Below, in pieces: positions 52,160 through 60,269 of a DNA stretch of 64,000 nucleotides (positions are counted from its first letter, which is position 1; every line of letters begins with the position of its first letter). A program made the translations under genes and the position numbers. Under the pieces are notes generated by a model. The model was not told where the DNA came from, ran no database searches, and saw only the letters and a program-made list of their open reading frames with translations. The stretch lies in contig JADGNE010000064.1 in the NCBI GenBank assembly GCA_015234425.1, positions 1 through 64,000 on the forward strand, in the 5' to 3' direction. Source of the DNA: Devosia sp. (lineage in GTDB: Bacteria; Pseudomonadota; Alphaproteobacteria; Rhizobiales; Devosiaceae).

Positions 52160-53197
52160 ATGACCGGTATCAGACGCCTGGCGGAGCAGCTCAACATTTC
52201 TATCGGCACCGTCTCCCGCGCGCTCAATGGCAAGCCGGATGTGAACGAGGCGACGCGCCAGCGCGTGCTCGAGGCGGCGACGGCCATGGGTTATGTGCCC
52301 AATCAGGCGGGTCGCGCCTTGCGAAAAGGGTCGACCGGAGTGGTCGGCTTCATGATGCAGACCGGGTCCGACATTACCGGCGAAGGCGATGTGTTTTTCA
52401 TGAGCGTCTTCGACGGGGTGCAGACCGTCTTTGCGCGCCATCAGCTCGATCTCGTCGCCCTGCTCTGCTCGTCCGAGGAAGATCCGGACGCTTATATGCA
52501 GCGCATCGTGGCGCGCGGTTTTGCCGACGCGCTGATCATTTCGGCCACCAAGCGCAGCGACCACCGCATTGATTTTCTTGCCGGCCGCAAGATCCCGTTC
52601 ATCGCGCTGGGGCGCTCGGAAACGGACGCGGGCCACCCCTGGCTCGATCTCGATTTTGAAGGCATGGCCGAGGTTGGAGTGTCGCGGCTGGTGGCCAAGG
52701 GGCATCGGCGGATCGGCGTGTTCGCGCCGCGCGACGACACCAATCTGGGCTTCGTGTTTCTCGACGCCTACCGCGACGCTCTTGCCCGGCATGGCATCGA
52801 ATACGACGATGCGCTCGTGTTCCGCACATCGCCAAATGAGCGCGAAGGGCACCAGATCGCCACGACAATAGCGGACATGCCGCCGAACCGACGGCCGACG
52901 GCATTCATCCTGACCAACGAGAAGATGTCGCTCGGCCTCTACAACGGGTTCTATGAGGCCGGGCTGGTGCCCGGAAAGGACATCGCCATTATTGGGCGGG
53001 ACAGTCCGCAGGCCCATTTCCTCGTGCCGCGCCTCACCTGCTTCCGGCTGTCGCTGCGCGATCTCGGCATTTCACTGGCCGAGGCGCTGCTGGCCAATAT
53101 GGCTGACTATCGCGAGCACTATCCGCTCGGGGTGGTGCGAAAAGTCGTGCCGCTGGAGCTGGTTGAAGGCGACAGCGACATGTCGCTTCCCACATAG
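52160..53197 (+). CDS. LacI-family transcriptional regulator 3
   Basis: 345 aa. The HTH reads IRRLAEQLNISIGTVSRALN, and the hinge VPNQAGRALRKGST. The effector domain includes AIIGRDSPQAHFLVPRLTCF in place of the usual GFDD block. It is divergent from the dehydrogenase-TIM-barrel genes and is the obvious protein for the two CGTAAACGTTT sites. Start ATG 52160. Confidence 0.9.
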   Translation: MTGIRRLAEQLNISIGTVSRALNGKPDVNEATRQRVLEAATAMGYVPNQAGRALRKGSTGVVGFMMQTGSDITGEGDVFFMSVFDGVQTVFARHQLDLVALLCSSEEDPDAYMQRIVARGFADALIISATKRSDHRIDFLAGRKIPFIALGRSETDAGHPWLDLDFEGMAEVGVSRLVAKGHRRIGVFAPRDDTNLGFVFLDAYRDALARHGIEYDDALVFRTSPNEREGHQIATTIADMPPNRRPTAFILTNEKMSLGLYNGFYEAGLVPGKDIAIIGRDSPQAHFLVPRLTCFRLSLRDLGISLAEALLANMADYREHYPLGVVRKVVPLELVEGDSDMSLPT

Positions 53198-53271
53198 GTG
53201 AGGGTCAGGGCTGTTGATTTTCCGGCCGTGACTGGCCATGTCCATGGCGGAACCCAATCCGGAGATCGCGC

Positions 53272-54060
53272 GTGAAGGTCGTTCTGACACAGCCCAAGGC
53301 CAGACTGGCCGATGGAACCGATATCGGTCGGGCGGCCAAAACGCTCAAACGACACGGTTTCAAGGGGGAGGCCGGGGACGTCATCCTGCTGCCCGAAGTC
53401 ATTGGCGAGGGATATTCGTCGAGTGAATATGCCTTGGCCGTGGCCGAGATGGCGCGGGCGTTCGGTTGCCACGTAGTGGGCGGGAGCCATTTCGACAGCT
53501 CCCAAACCCTGCCGGCCAACCAGGGCATTGTGGTCGATCCCACAGGCGACATCATTGCACACTACCAGAAGGCCAATCCCTATGGCCGCGAACGCCAGTT
53601 TGCCCGGGCCGGGGAGCGGGCAGGCGCAAGTTTTCGCATCGGCACGGTGGAGTGCTTCGTTTCTGTCTGCGCTGATTTCTTCCATGCGGAAACCTATCGG
53701 TCGCTGGAGGTTGCGCCGGATCTGATCCTCGTCCCGGCCCTTTCCGTGAGCCGCAAGAGCAGCCCGGACATGGCGCGGGCGCGCTGGCGCCATGCGATGA
53801 TTGCGCGAGCCTTCGAACAGGCCGCCTTCGTCGGGGTGAGCGACTGGGCCTATCCGGTCCGAACCGGCGGCGACCTGCCAAGCTCGGGCATTGCCGGGCT
53901 GGCCCATCCGGATCCCGAGAGCAGCAGGCAGTTGCTCCAGACCCTTGGGCGCAGCCAGGTCCGCGTGTTTGATATCGATCTCGATGCGGCGCGGGCCTTG
54001 CGCGCTGACCAGAGGGAACGCGGATTTGAAATCGCCCGCGCCCGGCAGGAGCAGATATGA
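53272..54060 (+). CDS. carbon-nitrogen hydrolase (nitrilase family)
   Basis: 262 aa amidase fold. The catalytic triad is visible: Glu42 in ILLPEVIGEG, Lys100 in HYQKANPYGRERQFA and Cys133 in VSVCADFF. GTG 53272 has GGAG upstream. The stop overlaps the coaBC start by four bases (ATGA), so the two are co-translated. The substrate could be a small amide; linkage with CoaBC is suggestive but not proof of a role in pantothenate metabolism. Confidence 0.85.
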   Translation: MKVVLTQPKARLADGTDIGRAAKTLKRHGFKGEAGDVILLPEVIGEGYSSSEYALAVAEMARAFGCHVVGGSHFDSSQTLPANQGIVVDPTGDIIAHYQKANPYGRERQFARAGERAGASFRIGTVECFVSVCADFFHAETYRSLEVAPDLILVPALSVSRKSSPDMARARWRHAMIARAFEQAAFVGVSDWAYPVRTGGDLPSSGIAGLAHPDPESSRQLLQTLGRSQVRVFDIDLDAARALRADQRERGFEIARARQEQI

Positions 54061-55271
54061 GCCTTCGCGACAAACAGATCCTGCTGATCGTCTCGGGCGG
54101 CATTGCGGCCTACAAGAGCCCGGACCTAGTGCGACGCCTGCGCGAGCAGGGTGCGCGGGTTCGGTGCGTCATGACCGAGGCGGCGAACAATTTCATCACG
54201 CCAACCACACTGGCTGCCGTCAGCGGCGTGCCGGTGGCGACCGACTTGTTCGAGCCGATTGCGGGGGCCGATGTGGGGCATATCCGGATCGCACGGGAGG
54301 CGGACCTCATCATCGTGGCGCCGGCGACGGGAGACCTGATCGGGCGCATGGCACTCGGGTTGGCCAGCGATCTCGCAACCGCGATCCTTCTGGCGCGCAG
54401 CAGCCCAGTGCTGATCGCCCCGGCGATGAACCCCAAGATGTGGGCTAATCCCGCGACCCAGCGCAATCTGGCGACATTGCGGGCCGATGGCATTGCTTTT
54501 GTCGGTCCGGAAACCGGGGAAATGGCGGAAAGCGGTGAAGCAGGGCTTGGAAGAATGTCCGAGCCGCTGGCTATTGTGGCGGCGGCTCAGGACCTGCTGG
54601 CACCGACAAGAAAGCGGCTTGAGGGGCTGTCGTTTCTCGTGACGTCGGGGCCGACCGAAGAGCCGATTGACCCCGTGCGGTTCATCTCCAACCGGTCATC
54701 CGGGAAGCAGGGCCACGCGATTGCGGCGGCGCTGGCTGCCGAGGGCGCTGCGGTGACCCTTATCTCGGGCCCCACCGCCCTCCCCGACCCCGCCGGCGTA
54801 GAGATCACGCGCGTCAAAACGGCGGTGGAGATGCTGGAGGTCGCGACCTCTGCCCTGCCCGTTGATGGGGCGATCTTCGTTGCCGCCGTCGCCGACTGGC
54901 GGGCGGCCAGCGTGGCGTCGAGCAAGATCAAGAAGCGCGGCGGGGACGACGAGGAGCTCTCCATCAGCCTCGTGCGCAATCCAGACATCCTAAGAACCAT
55001 CGGGCACCACGCTGAGCGGCCAAAGTTGGTTGTTGGTTTTGCGGCGGAGACTGATGATCTCTTGCGCAATGCCGGGGACAAGCTGAGGTCAAAAGGCGCC
55101 GACTGGATCCTTGCCAATGACGTCTCGCCCGGCAGTGGCGTGTTCGGCGGCGAACGCAATCACATCATGCTGGTTGCGAAGGACGGCGTCAGCGATCTTG
55201 GTGAGGGGAGCAAGCAGGAGCTGGCGGACCGCATCGTCGCGCGCATTGCCAAGTACTTCGGGCGCGACTGA
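54057..55271 (+). CDS. coaBC: bifunctional phosphopantothenoylcysteine decarboxylase/ligase
   Basis: 404 aa. The N-terminal flavoprotein domain (1-190, LLIVSGGIAAYKSPDLVRRL, catalytic His region GADVGHIRIAREAD, APAMNPKMW) decarboxylates phosphopantothenoylcysteine. The C-terminal domain (TSGPTEEPIDPVRFISNRSS, FVAAVADW) is the CTP-dependent ligase. One oddity: the loop that carries the reducing cysteine in E. coli (ACGxxGxGRM) reads MAESGEAGLGRMSEP here, so that Cys is absent. Both activities make 4'-phosphopantetheine for coenzyme A. Confidence 0.93.
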   Translation: MSLRDKQILLIVSGGIAAYKSPDLVRRLREQGARVRCVMTEAANNFITPTTLAAVSGVPVATDLFEPIAGADVGHIRIAREADLIIVAPATGDLIGRMALGLASDLATAILLARSSPVLIAPAMNPKMWANPATQRNLATLRADGIAFVGPETGEMAESGEAGLGRMSEPLAIVAAAQDLLAPTRKRLEGLSFLVTSGPTEEPIDPVRFISNRSSGKQGHAIAAALAAEGAAVTLISGPTALPDPAGVEITRVKTAVEMLEVATSALPVDGAIFVAAVADWRAASVASSKIKKRGGDDEELSISLVRNPDILRTIGHHAERPKLVVGFAAETDDLLRNAGDKLRSKGADWILANDVSPGSGVFGGERNHIMLVAKDGVSDLGEGSKQELADRIVARIAKYFGRD

Positions 55272-55285
55272 ACTGGTCAACCCGC

Positions 55286-55570
55286 TCAGGGCAAGACCAC
55301 GGCCGGGAACATGGTCTCGGGGCGCGGCAGGGCATTCCATTTGTTCTGAAGCTGAAGGTCTAGGATCGACCTGTTGAGCGCCTCGATATCGGTCTGGAAT
55401 TTCTGACGCTCGGCATCCTGCGCCAGCTGTTGCTGGATGCAGAGGAGACGCTCCCCATGGGCGCGGATTTCCTCAGCGGTACTGCCGGCCGGCGGTGGTG
55501 GGCACGCTGCCAGGGCCGGCTGGAGCGCCACCACGATCAATCCCAGAGCGAGCGTCAGTTTGCGTATCAT
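55286..55570 (-). CDS. small secreted coiled-coil protein, unknown
   Basis: 94 aa with a signal peptide (MIRKLTLALGLIVVALQPAL, then AAC). The mature part begins CPPPPAGS and has two cysteines and a long helix (LLCIQQQLAQDAERQKFQTD). No family recognised. ATG 55570 preferred over 55594. Convergent with coaBC. Confidence 0.65.
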   Translation of the reverse strand: MIRKLTLALGLIVVALQPALAACPPPPAGSTAEEIRAHGERLLCIQQQLAQDAERQKFQTDIEALNRSILDLQLQNKWNALPRPETMFPAVVLP

Positions 55571-55630
55571 GTTATTTATGTGGGCCTGCAACACGCTGCA
55601 TGCAAATCACAAGTGGGTTTGGCACGGTGA

Positions 55631-56116
55631 TCATCGCCGCGGCGGCGCGAGAAGTGCCGCGGTACCCATCAGCCTGGGCGTCGCTACCGCCAACGCACCG
55701 GTCATGACGATTGCGTCCTCGACGAGGCCGGTGGCGGTCTGCCCATAACGCTCCATGGCGGCGCAGCGCATGCGCCAGCCGATGTAAGATGAGACGAGCG
55801 CTGTCCCCACCGCGATGGCGGCACCCAATGGTCGCTGCCCCTTGGGCGCCAGTGCGGCTCCGGCATAAGCGGCGGTGACGCTGCGCACCGCCAGCCCGAT
55901 CGGCACGATCCTGTCAGGCGCCGATTTCATCTTGTCGCCGGCCATCTCGGCCGCGGCAAAGGCGGTGGCGCCGGCGGTAACCACATGGTTACGGAAGAGG
56001 CGCTGTAAGGGAAGCTCGGGCCAGAGTTCGCGCCGGTAAGTGGCGAGCGCTATGGCTGCGAGCGGTGTGATCCCGCGCTGGCCGGCCGCAAGGCCGATGA
56101 GGAATGAGCGCAGCAT
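55631..56116 (-). CDS. DUF4126-like membrane protein
   Basis: About 161 aa. The N-terminus LRSFLIGLAAGQRGITPLAA and the later YAGAALAPKGQRPLGAAIAV and SSYIGWRMRCAAMERYG match a group of small membrane proteins of unknown function. ATG 56116; the open frame further upstream is the shadow of the osmoprotectant binding protein. Divergent from that operon. Confidence 0.65.
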   Translation of the reverse strand: MLRSFLIGLAAGQRGITPLAAIALATYRRELWPELPLQRLFRNHVVTAGATAFAAAEMAGDKMKSAPDRIVPIGLAVRSVTAAYAGAALAPKGQRPLGAAIAVGTALVSSYIGWRMRCAAMERYGQTATGLVEDAIVMTGALAVATPRLMGTAALLAPPRR

Positions 56117-56306
56117 GAGGTGTCTCCAGAGATTGTTTCGCCGGGGGATACGCTCGAAACGGCGGGCCGGAAGAAACGATCCGCCGACAAACATGGAGGC
56201 GTCCCCGGGCAGCGGGCGGAACCAGCCATGCTGCGAGGCGTTACGGCCGAGGGCCTGACAGACGGGGGAAGCGTCGGACGTCGGCCAATCATCATCAGAA
56301 AAAGGG

Positions 56307-57230
56307 ATGGTCCAGGCCATGGTTGACGCCAAATCCGCAGTCCATGCGCTCGCAGCGCTGGTTCTCATGACAGGCACGGCCTCGGCCCAGGTGGTCGTGT
56401 CGTCCAAGATCGACACCGAGGGCGGGGTTCTCGGCAACATCATAAAGCAGGTGCTGGAGGCCAATGAGATCCCGGTGGAAGACCGGATCCAGCTTGGCGC
56501 GACACCGATCATGCGCGAAGCCATTATTGCCGGCGAGATCGACATCTATCCCGAGTATACCGGCAATGGCGCCTTCTTCTTTGACCGGGCGGATGAGCCG
56601 ATCTGGAACGATGCCGCCGAGGCTTACAATACGGTGGCCGGGCTCGACTATGACGCCAACAAGATCGTCTGGCTGACGCCTTCGCCGGCCAATAACACCT
56701 GGGCGGTGGCCCTGCGCAGTGAGGTCGCTGAAGACAATGGCCTCACCACTTTCTCGGAATTCGGGGCGTGGGTGGCCGGTGGCGGCACGGTCAAACTGGC
56801 GGCCTCGTCCGAATTCGTCAATTCGCCTCCTGCCCTGCCGAAATTCCAGGAGATCTATGGCTTTACACTGACGCCGGACCAATTGGTGGTGCTGTCGGGT
56901 GGCGACACCGCCGCGACCATCGCGGCTGCGGCGCAGCAGACCAATGGGGTCAATGCAGCAATGGTCTATGGCACTGACGGCGGGATCAGCGCGTCCGGGC
57001 TCGTCGTGCTCGAGGACGACAAGGGCGTGCAGCCGGTCTATCAGCCAACCCCGATCATCCGAGAGGAAGTGCTTCAGGAATATCCGCTGATCGAAGAGCT
57101 GCTGAAGCCGGTGTTCGAAGGCCTGAGCCTTGAAGTGCTTCAGGACCTCAATGGCCGCGTGCAGCTCGGCGGGGAGCCGGCAGCGGCGGTGGCGACGGAC
57201 TACCTGACCCAGAATGGCTTTCTTGACTAG
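56307..57230 (+). CDS. osmoprotectant ABC importer binding protein (YehZ/OsmF-like)
   Basis: 307 aa with a signal peptide ending ASAQ. The mature start VVVSSKIDTEGGVLGNIIKQ and IYPEYTGNGAFFF match the OpuAC-type glycine betaine/choline-binding family. ATG 56307 or ATG 56319 could be used. It begins an operon in the E. coli yehZYXW order: binding protein, large permease, ATPase, small permease. Confidence 0.88.
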   Translation: MVQAMVDAKSAVHALAALVLMTGTASAQVVVSSKIDTEGGVLGNIIKQVLEANEIPVEDRIQLGATPIMREAIIAGEIDIYPEYTGNGAFFFDRADEPIWNDAAEAYNTVAGLDYDANKIVWLTPSPANNTWAVALRSEVAEDNGLTTFSEFGAWVAGGGTVKLAASSEFVNSPPALPKFQEIYGFTLTPDQLVVLSGGDTAATIAAAAQQTNGVNAAMVYGTDGGISASGLVVLEDDKGVQPVYQPTPIIREEVLQEYPLIEELLKPVFEGLSLEVLQDLNGRVQLGGEPAAAVATDYLTQNGFLD

Positions 57231-57263
57231 CGCTGTTGGCGGGCGCACCGCGTCGGGGCAGCG

Positions 57264-58454
57264 ATGAACTCCGCAAGTGCCGCCGTTCAGGACAGCCGGG
57301 GTTGGCTGCGTCTTGATCCGCTGGGCGTGCTGATCGCGGTAATAGCGGGGGCAGGATCTTTCCTGCCCTTTGCCGTGTTCAAGGCCAATCGGATCGTGCC
57401 GGGCGATGGGGTGTTCCTGTGGGACGCCCTGCCCCCGCCCGCCGTGGTGGCTTTTGTGATAGCGGTTGGTGCGGCGCTCGCGGCGGCGCTGACCAGGGCA
57501 CCGGCACTGGCCAAGCTTTGGACCAGCGCGGTGGCGCTGGTCACCGTGATGATCTCGGTCGGGCTTGCCGCGAACGCGCTTGCTCAGCCGGATCAAAGCT
57601 ATGCCAGGGTATCCATCGGGGGCGGCTTCTGGCTTGTTGGCTTCGCCCTTGCGCTCATGCTGACCGACGCGTTGGCGCGGCGGAAACTGCTGCCGACACA
57701 GCGTCTCGGTCTTCTGGCGGTTTCGCTCACCCTCGTCGCGGCCTTGCTGTGGAGCGGGGCCTGGAACGAGCTCTCGATCCTCAAGGAATATCAGAGCCGG
57801 GCGCCGGCGTTCTGGCAGGAAGCGCGAACGCATGTGTTGCTCGCCCTCTCGTCTGTTGCTGTGGCGGTGGCGATTGGCGTGCCGCTGGGTATTGTCGGCT
57901 ACAAAATCGAACGAATACGGCGCGGCACGCTGGGATTGCTCAATGTCATCCAGACCATTCCCTCGATTGCCCTGTTCGGCATGTTGATCGTGCCGCTCGC
58001 CTGGGTGGCGGCCACTGTGCCGGGCGCAAGAGCGGCCGGGATATCTGGCATTGGCACGGCGCCAGCCATGGTGGCGCTGGTCGCCTATGCGCTGCTGCCT
58101 GTTGTCGCCAATACGCTGGTTGGGCTGACGGGCCTGCCCGCTGCGACAGTCGAAGCCGCGCGCGGGATGGGGATGAGCAGCCCGCAAAGGCTGATGCAGG
58201 TGGAACTGCCGCTGGCCCTGCCAGTGATCCTCACCGGCATCCGCATCGTACTGGTCCAGAACATCGGGCTGGCCACGATCGCCGCGCTGATCGGCGGCGG
58301 CGGCTTCGGCGTGTTTGTCTTCCAGGGCATCGGCCAGACGGCGGCTGATCTGGTGCTGCTGGGGGCAGTGCCAACGGTGGTGCTGGCCTTTGTCGCCGCT
58401 GTCATTCTCGACAGCCTCATTGAAATCTCTGCCGGAAGGATGGCCCGGGCGTGA
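57264..58454 (+). CDS. osmoprotectant ABC importer permease, large (YehY-like)
   Basis: 396 aa. The N-terminal half has extra membrane segments; the C-terminal half carries the BetW-like core (ALSSVAVAVAIGVPLGIVGY, GLTGLPAATVEAARGMGMSS). Length and order match YehY. It overlaps the ATPase start by four bases (GTGA). Confidence 0.87.
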   Translation: MNSASAAVQDSRGWLRLDPLGVLIAVIAGAGSFLPFAVFKANRIVPGDGVFLWDALPPPAVVAFVIAVGAALAAALTRAPALAKLWTSAVALVTVMISVGLAANALAQPDQSYARVSIGGGFWLVGFALALMLTDALARRKLLPTQRLGLLAVSLTLVAALLWSGAWNELSILKEYQSRAPAFWQEARTHVLLALSSVAVAVAIGVPLGIVGYKIERIRRGTLGLLNVIQTIPSIALFGMLIVPLAWVAATVPGARAAGISGIGTAPAMVALVAYALLPVVANTLVGLTGLPAATVEAARGMGMSSPQRLMQVELPLALPVILTGIRIVLVQNIGLATIAALIGGGGFGVFVFQGIGQTAADLVLLGAVPTVVLAFVAAVILDSLIEISAGRMARA

Positions 58455-59383
58455 TCGAGATCGAAAATGTGGTCAAAGCCTATTCGGGCACGCGCGCGGT
58501 CGATGGCGTAAGCCTTGTGGTGGAGCCGCACAGTATCTGCGCGCTGGTGGGCACTTCCGGGTCGGGAAAGACGACGCTGCTGCGCATGGTCAATCGGCTG
58601 GTGGAGCCGAGCGCCGGCGATATCCGGGTCGACGGGCGCAGTATCAGAAGCGTGCCCGCCTACGAATTGCGGCGGCACATGGGATATGTGATCCAGGGAA
58701 ACGGGCTGTTTCCGCATTGGACCATTGCGCAGAATGTCGGCACCGTGCCGCGACTTCTGGGATGGAGCAAAGGCAAAATCGCGAGTCGTGTCGACGAGTT
58801 GCTGGCGCTTTTTCAACTCGATCCCGAACTGTTCCGTGACCGGATGCCGCATCAATTGTCCGGCGGGCAGCGACAGCGCGTCGGTGTAGCGCGTGCTCTC
58901 GCCGCCGAGCCCGACATTCTGCTCATGGACGAACCCTTCGGAGCGCTGGACCCGGTGACGCGCAGCAAGGCGCAGGAGGATCTGGCGCTCATACAGTCCA
59001 AATTCGGCACGACGATCATGCTCGTCACCCATGACATGGAAGAGGCCATCCAGCTGGGCGACCGCATTGCGGTGATGGACAAGGGCAAGCTTCTGCAATG
59101 CGAGCCGCCGGCCGAGATCATCGCCAATCCCGCGACTGATTATGTGCGCGATCTGGTCGGCACCACCGACCGGGCGTTCCGCCTGCTGTCGCTGTCCCGG
59201 CTTGCCGATCATGTCGAACCCGGCACTGCTGAAGGCGACGCTTTCAATGCGGGTATGACGCTGCGCAATGCCTACTCGGAACTGCTGTGGGCGCGCCGCA
59301 GCGCGGCACCGGTGGAGCAGAACGGCAAGATCATCGGCGTGATCACGCTCGAAAGGCTTGGCGCACTGGCGGCCCGGCCGTGA
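58451..59383 (+). CDS. osmoprotectant ABC importer ATPase (YehX-like)
   Basis: 310 aa. Walker A GTSGSGKTT, signature LSGGQRQRVGVARALA and Walker B ILLMDEPFGALDPVT. The start is GTG 58451. The C-terminus lacks full paired CBS domains but has a short CBS-like tail. It energises the two permeases. Confidence 0.9.
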   Translation: MIEIENVVKAYSGTRAVDGVSLVVEPHSICALVGTSGSGKTTLLRMVNRLVEPSAGDIRVDGRSIRSVPAYELRRHMGYVIQGNGLFPHWTIAQNVGTVPRLLGWSKGKIASRVDELLALFQLDPELFRDRMPHQLSGGQRQRVGVARALAAEPDILLMDEPFGALDPVTRSKAQEDLALIQSKFGTTIMLVTHDMEEAIQLGDRIAVMDKGKLLQCEPPAEIIANPATDYVRDLVGTTDRAFRLLSLSRLADHVEPGTAEGDAFNAGMTLRNAYSELLWARRSAAPVEQNGKIIGVITLERLGALAARP

Positions 59384-60132
59384 GTAGAGCCGGTCTCCTC
59401 ATTCGCCTTGCTGCACTGGTGCTGCTGGCCTGGGTTATTATCAAGCCGGAGGATTTCGGCTTTTTCTTCGCGATGTTCGCCCGTCCGGGGCAGACCCCGG
59501 TCTATAGCCAGGGCAGTCTCCTCACGCTGACCTTGAGCCATCTGGCGATCGTCTTCGCAGCCATCACGGCTTCGGCGCTGCTGGCGGTGGGGCTTGCTAT
59601 ACTCGTGACGCGGCCCTTCGGCGCAGAATTCCTGCCGGTCTCAAGGGCCATCGCCAATATTGGCCAGACCTTTCCGCCTGTCGCCGTGCTGGCGCTGTGC
59701 GTGCCGATATTAGGTTTCGGCACCACGCCGACGCTGGTCGCTCTGTTCCTTTATGGCCTGCTGCCGATCTTCGAGAATTCCCTGACCGGACTGACCGGCG
59801 TGCCGCCCGCGGTCACGGAAGCTGCCAAGGGCATGGGGATGACGCCGCTTCAGCGGTTGATGCGGATCGAGCTGCCGCTCGCCCTGCCCCTTATTCTCTC
59901 CGGACTTAGGCTCTCGACGACAATCGCCCTGTCCACCGCCACCATCGGTTCGACCGTTGCCGCGCAGACGCTTGGCGAGGTGATCATTGCCGGGCTGCAG
60001 TCCGGCAACACGGCGTTCGTTGTTCAGGGCGGGCTGATTGTCGGCGCGCTGGCGCTCTTGATCCATGATGGGTTTATGGCGCTCGAGCGCTGGCGGCGGA
60101 ACGCCACCGGCGGCGGCGAGCTACAGGGATAA
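59380..60132 (+). CDS. osmoprotectant ABC importer permease, small (YehW-like)
   Basis: About 250 aa, six helices, core GLTGVPPAVTEAAKGMGMTP shared with the large permease. GTG 59380 overlaps the ATPase stop by four bases; a longer frame from 59287 is shadow. It ends the osmoprotectant operon. Confidence 0.87.
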   Translation: MSRAGLLIRLAALVLLAWVIIKPEDFGFFFAMFARPGQTPVYSQGSLLTLTLSHLAIVFAAITASALLAVGLAILVTRPFGAEFLPVSRAIANIGQTFPPVAVLALCVPILGFGTTPTLVALFLYGLLPIFENSLTGLTGVPPAVTEAAKGMGMTPLQRLMRIELPLALPLILSGLRLSTTIALSTATIGSTVAAQTLGEVIIAGLQSGNTAFVVQGGLIVGALALLIHDGFMALERWRRNATGGGELQG

Positions 60133-60269
60133 TTTGGTAACCCAAAATTCAATCGGAATACACACGCCTTGGCCTATCCGCTCTTGGCGCCAAGCCCGTT
60201 GAACTTTCGGTTATGATTTTAAAGCACTGATGGGCATGAATTTATTTTATACCATTGGAATTTTTGATC

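Noticed and set aside
56295..58187. A 630-codon open frame on the minus strand rich in Arg, Gln and His
   Set aside because: Antisense to the osmoprotectant binding protein and permease; composition is typical of shadow translation.
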